From positions 7,259,001-7,323,000 of the forward strand of contig JANTQA010000070.1 of the NCBI GenBank assembly GCA_027625915.1: DNA of 64,000 nt, read 5' to 3'. The position numbers and the translations under genes were made by a program. The notes below the pieces were generated by a model. That model had not been told where the DNA came from and ran no database searches. It worked only from the letters and a program-made list of their open reading frames with translations. Below are positions 1-10,891 of the stretch, one piece after another. Numbering within the stretch: the stretch's first letter is position 1; each line of letters begins with the position of its first letter. This stretch comes from Anaeramoeba flamelloides (taxonomy: Eukaryota > Metamonada > Anaeramoebidae).

Positions 1-1881
1 ATAGAAAAAACTTTAGATTTTCCTTCTGGCTCTCAATAGTTATTTTTTACTTTTTAAAAGGGTAATTTTATATTAGAATAAATAATCGTTTTTTAAAAAT
101 AAAATAATAGTTTTTTTCATATGTGTAATCGAAAGGGGGTTGTTAATATTGATTCTGATTTTAATTAAATTCATAATTCATAAAAATCTTTACTTAAAAT
201 CTTTTGATTTTTTTTTCTTTGGCATCTAAAAAAGAGGTTATTATAAAATAAAAAGAATAATGGACAATTACTATTTTAGAGAAAAAGTTTCATAAATCAA
301 GGAAACTAAAGTGTGCAAATATTTTTTTTGGGAGGATCAGATCATTCATGAAAATAAATTAAAAATAATCAAAAAAATATGGTTGCTCTTTGGGTTCTGT
401 GATTTCTGTGAATTGTTTTACAAAAAAGCATAATATTATCTTAAAACTATCAAATGTTCTTACTTTTTTAATAGAACCTAACTTGATATTCTTTAAAAAT
501 AATTTTGAAAACAAAATGTGTTCAAGAGTTGAAAATTCACCTTTTTTTATTATTGTAAAACAAATTCCTTAATAATAAAAAATGAAAAATAAAAAATAGC
601 ACTGTTGTGTTCTCTAGAGTTTAAGTTATGATTTGAAAATTAAAAGCTTTTCTAAAAAAATAAAAAACTTAATTTAAGTTTAAAATATTTCCAATGAATG
701 TTTATTTACTCTTTTAATTAGAAATTACAAATTTAATTGTTTTAAAATTCAATCTTTAATAGATAAAGTGTTTTTAATATTTATCCCTTAGCAATAAATC
801 CACTTTTCTAAAAAAAAAAAATACATTGAAAGCGGATATACATTTAAGGATTCCATTTTACTTATGAAAATGCTAGAGTAAGTTTCAATTTTGATGAAAA
901 AATGATTCAGTTTTTCAAATGTAATTTGCAGATTTAAAGGGTATAATTTCCCATTTAAAAGTTATTTAGCCTGTAAAAAAACGTGTTTGTATTTCGATGG
1001 ATTAATAACTTGAAAACTTTGATTTGTAATCAAATGGAAAATCCATTTCTCATCTTTTTTTCTCTTTGTGGTTTCAAAATAACTTTTTATTTATTTTCCC
1101 TAAAAGAAAAAATAGGATGCTTTCTTCTCAAAAAAATAAAAAACATTCAATCAAATAATTCAGTTTTATTAATAAATCAGAAATTATCAAGATAATTAGG
1201 TACTATGCAATGCTTTGCAACCGTTCAGTTCCTAGTTTTTTTTTTTTTTTTTTTTGTTACTTGTTAGCACAATATCAGATAACTAAATTGATGAATTTAT
1301 AATTTCTTTATTGGTTTTTTTTTTCTTTTTTCTTTCTATTTCCACAAAGTTTTTAAATTTTTAGATCTTTTACAATAAAAATTATTCAAGACAAGAATAA
1401 AAATAAAATAAAAAAAGATAATGTTAAATAACTGATCTTCTCTTGATAAAAAAATTTTTTTCAGACAATAAATTATAAATTATTAACGAAATTAAAAAAA
1501 AGAAAGTTTTTTTTTACTTTAACAAAAATGAATAAATATTTGAAACTTATTTACATATAACAATTTCCATTTAATCCCACTCCCCTAAAAGAATAAAAAC
1601 AAAAACATGAGTATTCAAAAAAAAATTTTTCAAGTTACTTTTTTTTTTTTCAACAATAAATAAATCAAAATATTTTATTTTGAGTATTTTTAGGGCGGGG
1701 GTTAAGGATTTTCTTTTTTAATATTTTGTATTTTTTAATTTAGCGAAAAAAGTTGATTAAAAAAAACAGAATAAATAAATAATAAGAGAAAAACTATTCA
1801 CAAATTTGGTAATAAAAAAATATAAATAGAAAATAGAAAATAGAAAATAGAAAATAGAAAAATAGGAAGAAAATAATTTAC
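1..1881. other. Intronic A/T-rich sequence downstream of CARMIL-like exon 3
   Basis: From 1881 leftwards this reads as the third intron of the minus-strand CARMIL-like gene, opened by a GTAAAT donor at 1881. I see no further leucine-rich-repeat exon, so the next exon probably lies beyond the left edge. About 640-835 resembles the end region of dispersed repeat family B (compare 8490-8600, 57120-57220 and 58010-58130). A T run lies near 1237-1255. Nothing else is supported. Confidence 0.5.
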
Positions 1882-4800
1882 CTATCATTTTGATTGGGTT
1901 GTTACACAAATTCAAAGAAAAATCAGAAAGATTTTCATTTTGAAGAATATTTTTAAAAATCTCTGAAGAATCATTTATTTTAATTTTGCAGTTATTTATT
2001 TCTAAGGTCTCTAACGTTACTGCCGATTTACAAAGCTTCGAAAAAAGTAAATGTTTCTTTTTTATATGATTGCCTGAAAGATTTAAATAATTTAAAGTTG
2101 TTCTTGAATAATATTTGATTATAAGATCAACAATTTTTTCAAGATTCAAATTGCAAAATGCAAGTTCGATTCTATTTAATTGGGTTGTAGATTTGATTGT
2201 CTCAAAAAAATCGCCCAAAAGATTGGTACCATTTTGTGACAGTTTACATTTGGATAAATTAAGATGTTCGATTGAGTGGTGCCTCAAATTCTCTTTTAAA
2301 ACTTCAATAATCTTACAAGTTGAATTGACAGTTAATTTGGTTCTTGATAAATCAAGGTATTTTAACCCAGATTTTAATTCTAATATACCTTTTGAGAGTT
2401 GAATTATATCTTTATCCGAAATTCTATTTCCAGACAAATCTAAATGTGTAAGTGCAATTGATTCTTTCACTAACATATTTCCTTTTATAGTTGTTGTTAT
2501 TGTTGTTGTTGTTATTATTATTCGTTGTTGTTGATGTTTTATTATTATTATATGTTATTATAAAAAATGTATATATATATATATATATAGGTATATAATG
2601 ATCAAGAAAGAAATTAAGGAAATATTAATGATAGAAAGAAAGAGGGGAAGAAAATAAATCAAATTAAAAAAGGTTAATTTTTTTAAAATAATAAGGGTCT
2701 GGGATCTATATCTTTTCGTAAATACTATTTATTAAATAGTTTTACCCTTTCTTATTTTTTAATAAATTCAGGATATTTTTATTTACAGAATTTGTTAGAA
2801 ATAAACCAAGTTGAAGAAAATATATGTACTTATTCAAAAGTCTAAATTACATAAAAAAGAATAGAAATGTAATGTAAATATCCATAATGTATATCTCTTT
2901 CGGGGATGAAAAAGCAGAACTTGGGGAAATCACATTACATATTACTCGACTCTTGGCACTTCATTAAAAAGTATCTTGGTTCATACATATTAATAGGTGA
3001 TGATTATTAAAGTTTTTTGATCTGGAAAATTTTTTAAAAATGATATTTGAATATTTTTAAAGATTGTGAAGATAATTTTCATTGTTTTTGTTTTCGTTAA
3101 GAATGTTTTATTTTATTTTAGTTATTCATAAATTATTACAATTTTTTTTGGTGAATTTTTGGAAAATAAATAGTTTGTACTTATCTGGTGGTTGAGATTA
3201 ATAGAAAGGTGTTTAGTATAATTAAAAAGAGTTCAGAAAATAGCCGATAGGTGAATATTATTAGGCTCACATCATTTTAATTATTTTGATGGGGATAAAT
3301 TTAAAATTGATTACTTTTCCATTTTAGAAACTGTTATTACAATAGTAAAGTTTGAGTTGAATCTCATTAACGAATTTTTTCAATAGATTCTATCTTTGGA
3401 GTTACAACATAGAACAAAAGAAAATAAACCATATGCTAATTTTGCAAAATGGATTAAACGAAAATAGGATAAGAAAACTCAAATAAATAATTTATGGCTA
3501 TTCAATAATAAAGCCTATAGTAAATGTGAAATGTCTAGAATACTTTTTTTTTTACTTTTCAAATTATCCGGACTCTTCTTGTTTAAAATATAAGGAAAAT
3601 TGTTCTTATATAAAAATTCATTTTTCAGAAAAAATTCAACAAAACCCCTTTTGAAATTAACCTTAATTCAGTAACATTAAATTTAAAAAAGCCTTAAATT
3701 TTTAAAATTAGACCCTTAAAAAAGTTTAAAGAATCCAAAAAAGTCAAAAAAGTAAAAATGAAAATTAAAAAAATAAATAATTTTTGTTTAACTTTTAAAA
3801 AGTTGTCTTATCTTGACAAACCAAAACTTTAAAATAAAAAAAACAAAACAAATATCTTTGAAGATCTTCGTTTTAAAAGTTCAAAACGAAAACAAAATAT
3901 TTTCATTTCTTTTTGAAAAAGAAAATCACAGAAATCACAGAAACATTTATCCCAAATTTGGATAACTTTTTGATTTTTTTTTTTCTGATGAGTCAATTCA
4001 GTCATTCTGTGGTTTTGATAATTTTTTATTAGTGATTCATGTGTATTCAAAATGATAAACTTGGAAATCTTTGTAAACTATGAGATTTTAGGTTTGAAAT
4101 TAAATTGGTTTTTCGGTAAGAGTTTTAATCAGAAGAAAATATTGCTTTTCCATACTTGATAATATACATTTTTGTTTTCAAAAATACTTTTTTATTGAGA
4201 AAAAAAGAAAATTATTACCAATCTCAATTTTTTCTTTTGGGAAGATTAAGGTGATTTGATTTAAGTGGATCAATAAAAGTATTGGATCTTGGAAAAAAAT
4301 TTTAAAGAAAAAAAAAATTAAATTTAAACCTTTCAGTGCATATATATATATATATATATATATATTCCCTACAAGTATCGAACAAAAGAATACAAATAGT
4401 TTAAAAAAGAATCCTTACATAAAAATAAAATAAAAAGGATTTTTTGTTATTTTGTAGATTATAAAAGTAGTAACTATTAAAATCAACATTTTAAATTTTC
4501 TAAAAAAAAAGAAAAAAAAATCGATTATCAAAATAACTTTTAATTTAGTTTTTATGAAGAATTCATCATTAATAATCATAAGGTTATTATCATTTCTGAA
4601 AAGTATATTATTGAAGCTACCATATTTATTAAATTTTGATCAAAAAATTAAAATTTATTTTCAAAATTCCTCTTTAAAATTTAACAAAAAATGCAAAATA
4701 AATTGTAATGAAGAGAAGATTTATTTTTTATAAAATCACAAGTGTAAATATGGAATGATTGCAAAAAATAGAGTTTTTATACATTTTTAGAGATTAATAA

Positions 4801-7800
4801 AGAGTTCGATGCATTTATCGAATTTTAGTAATAGTAAACGGAACACACACTTTGATTTTTGAGCTTAAATGGATTTTCAATATAAAATCGTTTGGCAAAT
4901 ACCAATACTTTGTTATAAAAATGATTTTTTTTTGAAATAATTGAAAGATTGGTATTTACCAAAGGATTTTTTGATTAAAATTATTATTAGTCTATTAAGA
5001 TAATCAGATATTATATTTACTATTACCAAAATTCGATAAATGCATCGAACTCTTTATTAATCTCTAAAAATGTATAAAAACTCTATTTTTTACAATCATT
5101 CCATATTTACACTAGTGATTTTGAAACAATTCAAAAATGTGATCTTTTTTGAATACCCTAATAAAAATTTCAGTGTGATAAAATCATATCCCGAGTGCTA
5201 AGCTATCACATCTATATAAAACTTATTTGAACACGTATAATATAAATTTATCACATGTGATACAGATCGATAATTATAAAATTTTGCTAAATGGCATATC
5301 CCAGAGACATCACACTGTGATAGTTCATTTTTTTTTTATGCGGGTTAGCCTATTTTGGTTATGTGGTGGGGCTGTATCATATGTCTATCCCACTGTGATA
5401 GAGAATTTTTTTTATTAGGATAGTTGAAACTTTTGTATTTTTCAATTTTACAATTTTCTAGGTTCTGTGATTTATCTGCTTTGGAACTAAATTTTTTTTT
5501 CAAGATACAAACTACCAATTACGCTTCGTTTTTTTATTCTATATGATCAAAAAAAACTTTTTGAAAAAAATGGGTTTACTTTTTACAAAAATTTTTAGTT
5601 AATTTTGGGAGTATTTTATTAGATATTTTATTTTCATTAATAAAAAAATACAAGATAATATATCTAAAGGGTGTTTCTTTAAATTCATTTAAATTGATTA
5701 TAAATTTTATTTAATGATTTCAATTAAATTAATTTAGGGTTAAAAAATCGTTTTGCTAAGATTAAGGTATACTATTTATCTAACTAAACTATTTTTCAGT
5801 CAAAGGGGCCCAGTTGTAATGGGTATAATACACGTGTTTAAAGGGTTTGCATAGATATTAGAAGAAAATTTTTATTTTGGAAATTTTCGAAATTGAAATC
5901 ATTTTTTCACATTTTTACACAATATTGTTTTTTTTTTCCGATTTTCATTTTAAAACGTCATTCAGTCGCAAAAAATTTTCTTATTGCAAGATCAATAGTC
6001 ACTTGGTAAAAATGTGTTATTCTAATGCCATTGAAACCATGTAAAGATTGTTGAGAAATCATATTGATTTCTATTGCAATTCAATGAAGATCTTTGATCT
6101 TGATATTTGTTTAATAAATGTGAAAAATTTTCACTTCATTTTCATTTCCTTTTTCAAATAGAAAACACAAATACCAACAAACTTCGTTTGGGGGATTAAT
6201 TTCTAAAAGAAATTTATGGAAAATGAAGTGAAAAATGTTTCATATTTATTATTCAAATACCAGTAGAAGCTCAAAACGAACATCGTTGTTTTTCTCAATG
6301 GGGCCCTAAGAATTTGAGTTTTTCGATTTTTAAGAAAATCTATTTGTTAATTAGTTTTCTTTCAGACATGTATCAACAATTCTTTGAAGTACATTATTCT
6401 GTTTATTTCTTATTTGTTCTTCAAAGGTCAATTATATAAAATAGTTGATATTTGAAAAAAACGTTGGGCCCCTTTGACTGAAACAGAGTTTATTACAAGA
6501 TTTTGTTTTTGTTTTTTTTCATCTTGAGATTGGAAAATTCAAAGGAAATAATCATTAAAAAAATTAACAAAATAAAAAATAATTTGACAAGAGGAGTTGT
6601 TTTCAATTCGTTGGTGTTTAGCACTGAGGTGTTCTTTATTCGATTTCCTTGATTATTTTAAGATTTGTTCGGATTTGTGAAGCAAAATGCTTAATAAAAA
6701 TTATTTTTCCAAATAGTTCTATTTGTTTTTAAATTTTTATGAATGATTTATTAAAAATAATTATAAACAAAAAAGAATGGGGTGGGAGATCATACCTAAA
6801 TTAGTAAAACCTTCAGAAGCATTTAAATCAGAAAAGGTTAATTGTTTTAATTGTGGTAATTTATCTAAAATGTTACAAAAAATTGGAATTAATTTTTTAT
6901 TTTTAATTCTTGATATAATTAATTTTTCAAAATAGTTATTCGTTGATAAGGCTTTTACAATTGGCAAAAAATAGTTGGTTGGTATTTTTTTTGAACTGTA
7001 CAAACCAATAACAGAAAGATCAAGAGTCCGGCCTTCATAAAAATCCTTTGTATCCTGAAATCGGCTTTTAATGTTTTCAATTAAAAAATCATTGGCTGGA
7101 ATTTGAGAATAAGAGCACCATGCTTTATATGTACGGACGAAATTCCCTGCTTTCCCTGGCTTTGAATCTTTTAATGTTGGTAGGTCAGTATTTTCCGCTT
7201 CAATTTTTGGAAGCTCGTTTTCTGGGAAGCCATGGACTAAACGATAAAAATTTGTTAAAATTATTTTAAGAAATTCGTCTGATTCTGTGGTATGTAAATC
7301 AATTTCAAAATCCTTAAATTTTAGTATCATCTATCCAAAGGAGAAGTAATATTTGTTGGGTATTATTATTAATAAATGTGATAAGTATAATCATTAAAAA
7401 TTAAAAATATAAATATATCACGTTAATAAAAGGGCAAAGAAAGATGGAAATAATAATAATTATAATTATTTTGCCCAAAAAAAAAAAAAAAAAAAAATCA
7501 AGGAAGGTATTTCCAAAAAGTGGGGAATTTTTTTTTTTTTACATTTACCATTCTCATTTTAAAGTAATTATATTCATAAATAGGAAATATGAAAATAAGT
7601 GGAATATAAATGCTGAATGAATCCTTATCTTTTATGTGTATATTCAAAATATATCCATCAAAAGAATATTTCCCAAAAATGAAGAAAAAATTTACACATT
7701 TTTTTTGACTTAAACGAGACAACTAAATTCAATAAAAAATAGGCAATATGATAAGAACCAAAAAGATTTATTAAACAATAAAATGTAAAATAAATCCCAA

Positions 7801-10800
7801 AATTTTGGACACGCTTTAAAAGGTTGAAAATATAACATTACAGAACTTTATATTGAATTTGGAAATAATTTTGATTTTACAAACTATTGCATTTTTTTTC
7901 TTTTCTGTTATGTTTTCATTTCCTTTTTTCCAGTTTAGTAATTTGTTTTGTTGGATTGGGAATTTTTTTTCAATGGTTTGATAGAAGGTTTAGTGTTGAG
8001 TTTGTTGAATAGAAAAACCAAAAGCATTAGTTGATGGTTATCTTATAATTTGATCGATCAATAATTGTTGGTGAAATTTGTCAATATATTTTTTTGAGAG
8101 AATCAGAAGATACTGGAAAAAACAAATCAAAAAAAGTTTAAAGTTTTGACTATAACATAATAGTCAAAAAAGACACAGACGAATTATTGTGGAAAATGAA
8201 CATAAAAGAAATCCATGACTTAACAATAGAATATCTTCTGGTCAGCATGAATCAACACGAAATTAGGGGAAAGGTGCTCAAGGCAAAATAAAACCTATCA
8301 GCAAATTCATTTAAACCAGAAAACTTCAGGTTTCTCACAACAATTATTTTAAACCCCTCTTTATTTTTTCCACTCTTCATTCTTTTCTTTCTATCATTTT
8401 TTCCCTATGTCTTCATTTTTTATTCTTTTTCTCCTTTTTTTTTTTTAGAAAACTAAATTAAGATTCAAATACTTCTGATGACTGTATCTATTTTAGATAC
8501 TCTTTGAATCAGAAGTCTCAAATTTAGTCACTTCAAAATTCTCTCTTTAACAGATTAGATGAAGTTTCATCTAACCCTTAACAATAGATCCAATAGAATT
8601 TTTTGTTCCGATCGTTTCATCATTTTGGACACATCGAATTTTTTTTTTTTTCGTTTTATATTTTTTTCTTTTATTTGGATTATTATGATTACATTATAAA
8701 AGCAATAATACTGTGTAACCTAAATGTGATTTTTTCTATTATGTTTTGAAAAAATACAATAAATTGTGGGTTTTTTTACCTATTTTTGATTTTGGGTGTT
8801 TCTGTGATGCACAAATTTTTGGAATGAAGTTGAGTTGAAAGTTTTTCCTTGTATTTTAAAGTCTATCAAGATTAAATCTCTTAGGAAAACAAATTTTTTT
8901 ACTGTTCAAAAAGAAGAAAAATAACCACCAATTTTACACATTTAAAATATCATTTAAAATTGTGATCAGAAACTTTGATATCTTGAGGCCCTAGTATCAG
9001 TATAAAAGCAAAAAATGGCCATTATGTTTTTGTTATTTTTTTTAAATTAACTTTTTTGGAATATCCCAATGTTAATGTTTTGAACCAAGTATTTGGCTAG
9101 GTTTGAATAGTAATCATTTGTGCATTTCAGGCAACCTTTTGGTCATGGGGTTTTTGAAAAAGGAGATTGAAAAAAAATGACAAAAAAAAAGGCCATTTTT
9201 TGCTTTTATACTGATACTAGGGCTTTTAAATTGAAATAATGTTTTGCAAATAAATAAATTGAATTGTAATGAAGAATTGATTCATGATGAATAACAGTTT
9301 TGGGTATTTAAACAGTAATAATATTAGAATTATGCTTAATAAAGATGATGTTTTAAAACAAATTTGCCCCTACTTTTTTGGAAATAGTTTATGTAAGTGG
9401 AATGGTTATCGGGATATTAAAGTCTGTTAAATGGTTAATATTGAAAAATCAAAAGAAATTAATTGTAAAATTTTTCAGTTAAATCAGAAAGCATCGATCG
9501 AGAAATGTGTATTATCCTACTTATTTCTTATTTGGTATCCAAAGGTCAATTATGAAAAATAATTGATATTTTGAAAAGAATATTGGGCACTTTTGATGGA
9601 AACAAAGTGTATTAAAGATTGAGTACTAAAAGTTCGCCTCTTTGCCGTTAGATTTTTTATAGTTATTCTTTTGATTAGAAAATCCAATTGATTTTCATAA
9701 ATTAAAAATTACAAGAAAAAAAGTAAAGAAAAGAATAGACGCCCTCTATCATTCAGCTGTGCCCCAAGGTACTTTTAAAAACCTGAGCAATAGCAACTCT
9801 GTTGTTTTTTTGTTTTTTTTTTTTACTTTCTCCCAGAAGAAATAAAATTGAAAATTTAAGAAAAGATATTGCTTGGAAATTTTTAATGAGACAAAATGTC
9901 AGCTGAAGATCTTGTTTCAATTCTTCATTATTCCTTTCGTTTAGGATTGTGTTCAACTCAGCACACAGCATGCCAATAAAAATAATAAAAAGGTCCAGTC
10001 AATAAAAAGGAGAGATCAACCGAGTTTAATTTCTGATTTTTGAAAACTCTCTTTGTAAAAAAAAAAAGAAAGAAATGGTGGTGAAATTTTTTTTTCTTTA
10101 TCAATTCAAGTTCCGAGAAATAACAAGGAATTTACTGAAATTAAAATTACAATCATACGGTTTTGGTACTAATCTTTGCTAATGACTCATTCACTTGCAC
10201 TTATAATAAATTGGTCCATTTTGAAATTTTAGTTTTGCACATTTTAGGCTTAAAATCCCTATTTAAGCTGTAACTAATTTTTTAAAAGATTCACCGTTTC
10301 TCAAAAACGTTTTTCATTTTTTTTCAAAAGTGGCAAAAAGGATTTTCAAGTTTCCTTTAAGTAGGGTGGCAAATAATGGTGGTAATTAGAAAGGTTGACT
10401 TTCATTCGATAAATGCCTTTTCATAGCAAATCGATGACAATCTCTTTCTGGTTGAATTTCGAATTTGCTTGGCTGTGTTCGATTTATTTTTCGGTCTCTC
10501 GCTTTTCTGTTTCTTCTTGGCCGAGTTTCGTGCAATTAAGGGTTCTGATTTCTTTTTGAGACAGAACAAAAAACTATTTCATTTTTTGAAGAAAAAAAAA
10601 AAAGTAACCTACATTGTCAGACGCTTTTCGGGTGATCCCTTTTAAATCAAACAAATGTGCAAAACGACAAATTTTTTTATGAATGGAATTTCTTCTTTTG
10701 CCGATTGTAAATACCCAAAATTTGGTCACAACAAAGATTCGATCTTCGATTCTTTTGAATTTTCCATTTTTGATTTTTTTTTTTCTAATCCAATTAATTT

Positions 10801-10891
10801 TTTGTGGTTGTTGCTGAAATTTTTCAACCTGAAGAGTCACAAACTCCCTTTCCTTTTGTGTAATTGTTCTTGCTGCTGAAGAAAGAGACAT
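1882..10891 (-). CDS. CARMIL: CARMIL-family actin regulator (PH + leucine-rich repeats), 5' part, three exons
   Basis: CARMIL proteins sit at the plasma membrane and regulate actin by uncapping capping protein, also linking to Arp2/3 and myosin I. Exons are 10891-10613 (93 codons, from ATG), 7330-6796 and 2481-1882, joined in phases 0 and 1 at GT-AG sites; the frame stays open throughout. Exon 1 and the start of exon 2 form the non-canonical PH region (strand RIFVVTKFWVFTIG, then KFKDFEIDL). Exon 2 carries the CARMIL linker: GNFVRTYKAWCSY and QDTKDFYEGRTLDL match the vertebrate segments GGFSQMYACVCDW and TQDTRELNLQDF. Exon 3 holds about six leucine-rich repeats, for example LTHLDLSGNRISDKD and LNYLNLSGNHIK. 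The splice restores the repeat reading NLGNMLVKES. It ends at a phase-1 donor (GTAAAT), so the remaining repeats and the capping-protein-binding tail are off the window. Family assignment is by remembered motif similarity; exon borders are inferred from frame and splice sites. Confidence 0.82.
4733..5122. mobile_element. Foldback/MITE-like element, 107-bp inverted arms
   Basis: The arm 4733-4839 is repeated in inverse orientation at 5016-5122 with only a few mismatches; both contain the core TCGATGCATTTATCGAA or its complement. The loop of about 175 bp carries a second inner inverted repeat (GGCAAATACCAAT near 4890 and ATTGGTATTTACC near 4950). No protein is encoded. This fits a non-autonomous DNA transposon or foldback element in a host intron; the superfamily is not recognised. 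Confidence 0.75.
5174..5400. repeat. Cluster of TATCACA / TGTGATA palindromes
   Basis: TGTGATA at 5174-5180, TATCACA at 5204-5210, the perfect 14-bp palindrome TATCACATGTGATA at 5249-5262, the near-perfect ATCACACTGTGAT at 5309-5321, and TGTGATA at 5394-5400. Several are preceded by TATCCC. It resembles a multi-site operator for a dimeric DNA-binding protein, or the subterminal sites of a transposon. No function can be assigned. Confidence 0.55.
5781..6496. mobile_element. Non-autonomous TIR element with CAGTCAAAGGGGCCCA ends
   Basis: CAGTCAAAGGGGCCCA at 5797-5812 recurs exactly inverted at 6465-6480. Imperfect similarity extends outward to a TAAACT-like sequence on both sides, giving a TIR of about 35 bp. 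The interior of about 700 bp has no open frame but contains its own imperfect inverted repeats (6120-6160 against 6215-6245). Single, decayed ends of the same family are seen near 9493-9620, 37140-37215 and 55375-55440. The CAGT start recalls Tc1/mariner TIRs; superfamily uncertain. Confidence 0.7.
7840..8600 (+). mobile_element. Dispersed repeat family B copy with a coding remnant
   Basis: The sequence from 7840 to about 8100 matches copies at about 31720-32035 and 46365-46700, part of 57280-57600, and in reverse 37505-37790 and 63790-64000. At 8142-8289 a short open stretch reads VKKDTDELLWKMNIKEIHD and continues about 23 more residues to a stop. Nearly the same peptide is found at 57672-57766. 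The 8490-8600 segment matches 57120-57220 and 58010-58130. This is a moderately old, non-autonomous element of unrecognised family, with a conserved protein scrap. Confidence 0.6.
8623..8805 (-). mobile_element. Tc1/mariner-like MITE (family A), reverse orientation
   Basis: One end reads TTTTGGACACATCG (8623-8636) and the other, complemented, GAAACACCCAAAATC. The whole about 180 bp matches 37325-37505 and 63612-63790 in the opposite orientation. The TTTGGACACACC-type terminus is characteristic of Tc1/mariner elements. No coding capacity. Confidence 0.6.
8988..9223. mobile_element. Short MITE with perfect 33-bp terminal inverted repeats
   Basis: The arm 8988-9020 (starting GCCCTAGTATCAG, ending AATGGCC) is repeated exactly inverted at 9191-9223. 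The 236-bp unit has no open frame. Perfect arms suggest a fairly recent insertion. No clear target-site duplication is visible. Confidence 0.75.
9753..9971 (-). other. Orphan 72-codon open frame inside CARMIL-like intron 1
   Basis: It begins with ATG (MLCAELNTILNERNNEEL), is less A/T-rich than its surroundings and ends in TGA after a lysine run. It could be a decayed gene fragment or chance. Its start loosely recalls the second exon of the membrane-protein gene at 59968 (VLCAVLNS), but the rest does not align. I would not call it a gene. Confidence 0.2.

Larger units (their letters stand above)
2482..6795 (-). other. CARMIL-like gene intron 2 (4.3 kb), repeat-filled
   Basis: The intron runs from a GTATGA donor at 6795 to an AAAAG acceptor at 2482. 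It holds three clear structures described separately: an inverted-repeat element (4733-5122), a cluster of TATCACA/TGTGATA palindromes (5174-5400) and a terminal-inverted-repeat element (5781-6496). A GTT/ATT triplet stretch lies at about 2491-2540 beside the acceptor, and TA dinucleotide runs are at about 2570-2588 and 4341-4365. I see no coding sequence in it. Confidence 0.7.
7331..10612 (-). other. CARMIL-like gene intron 1 (3.3 kb), repeat-filled
   Basis: The intron runs from a GTAGGT donor at 10612 to a GGATAG acceptor at 7331. It contains a family B repeat (7840-8600), a Tc1-like MITE (8623-8805), a perfect-TIR MITE (8988-9223), a decayed end of the GGGGCCCA family (9493-9620) and one orphan open frame (9753-9971). 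The remainder is A/T-rich with no feature I can name. Confidence 0.65.

Noticed and set aside
5227-5418. 63-codon plus-strand frame
   Set aside because: It runs through the TATCACA palindrome cluster and has no protein-like features.
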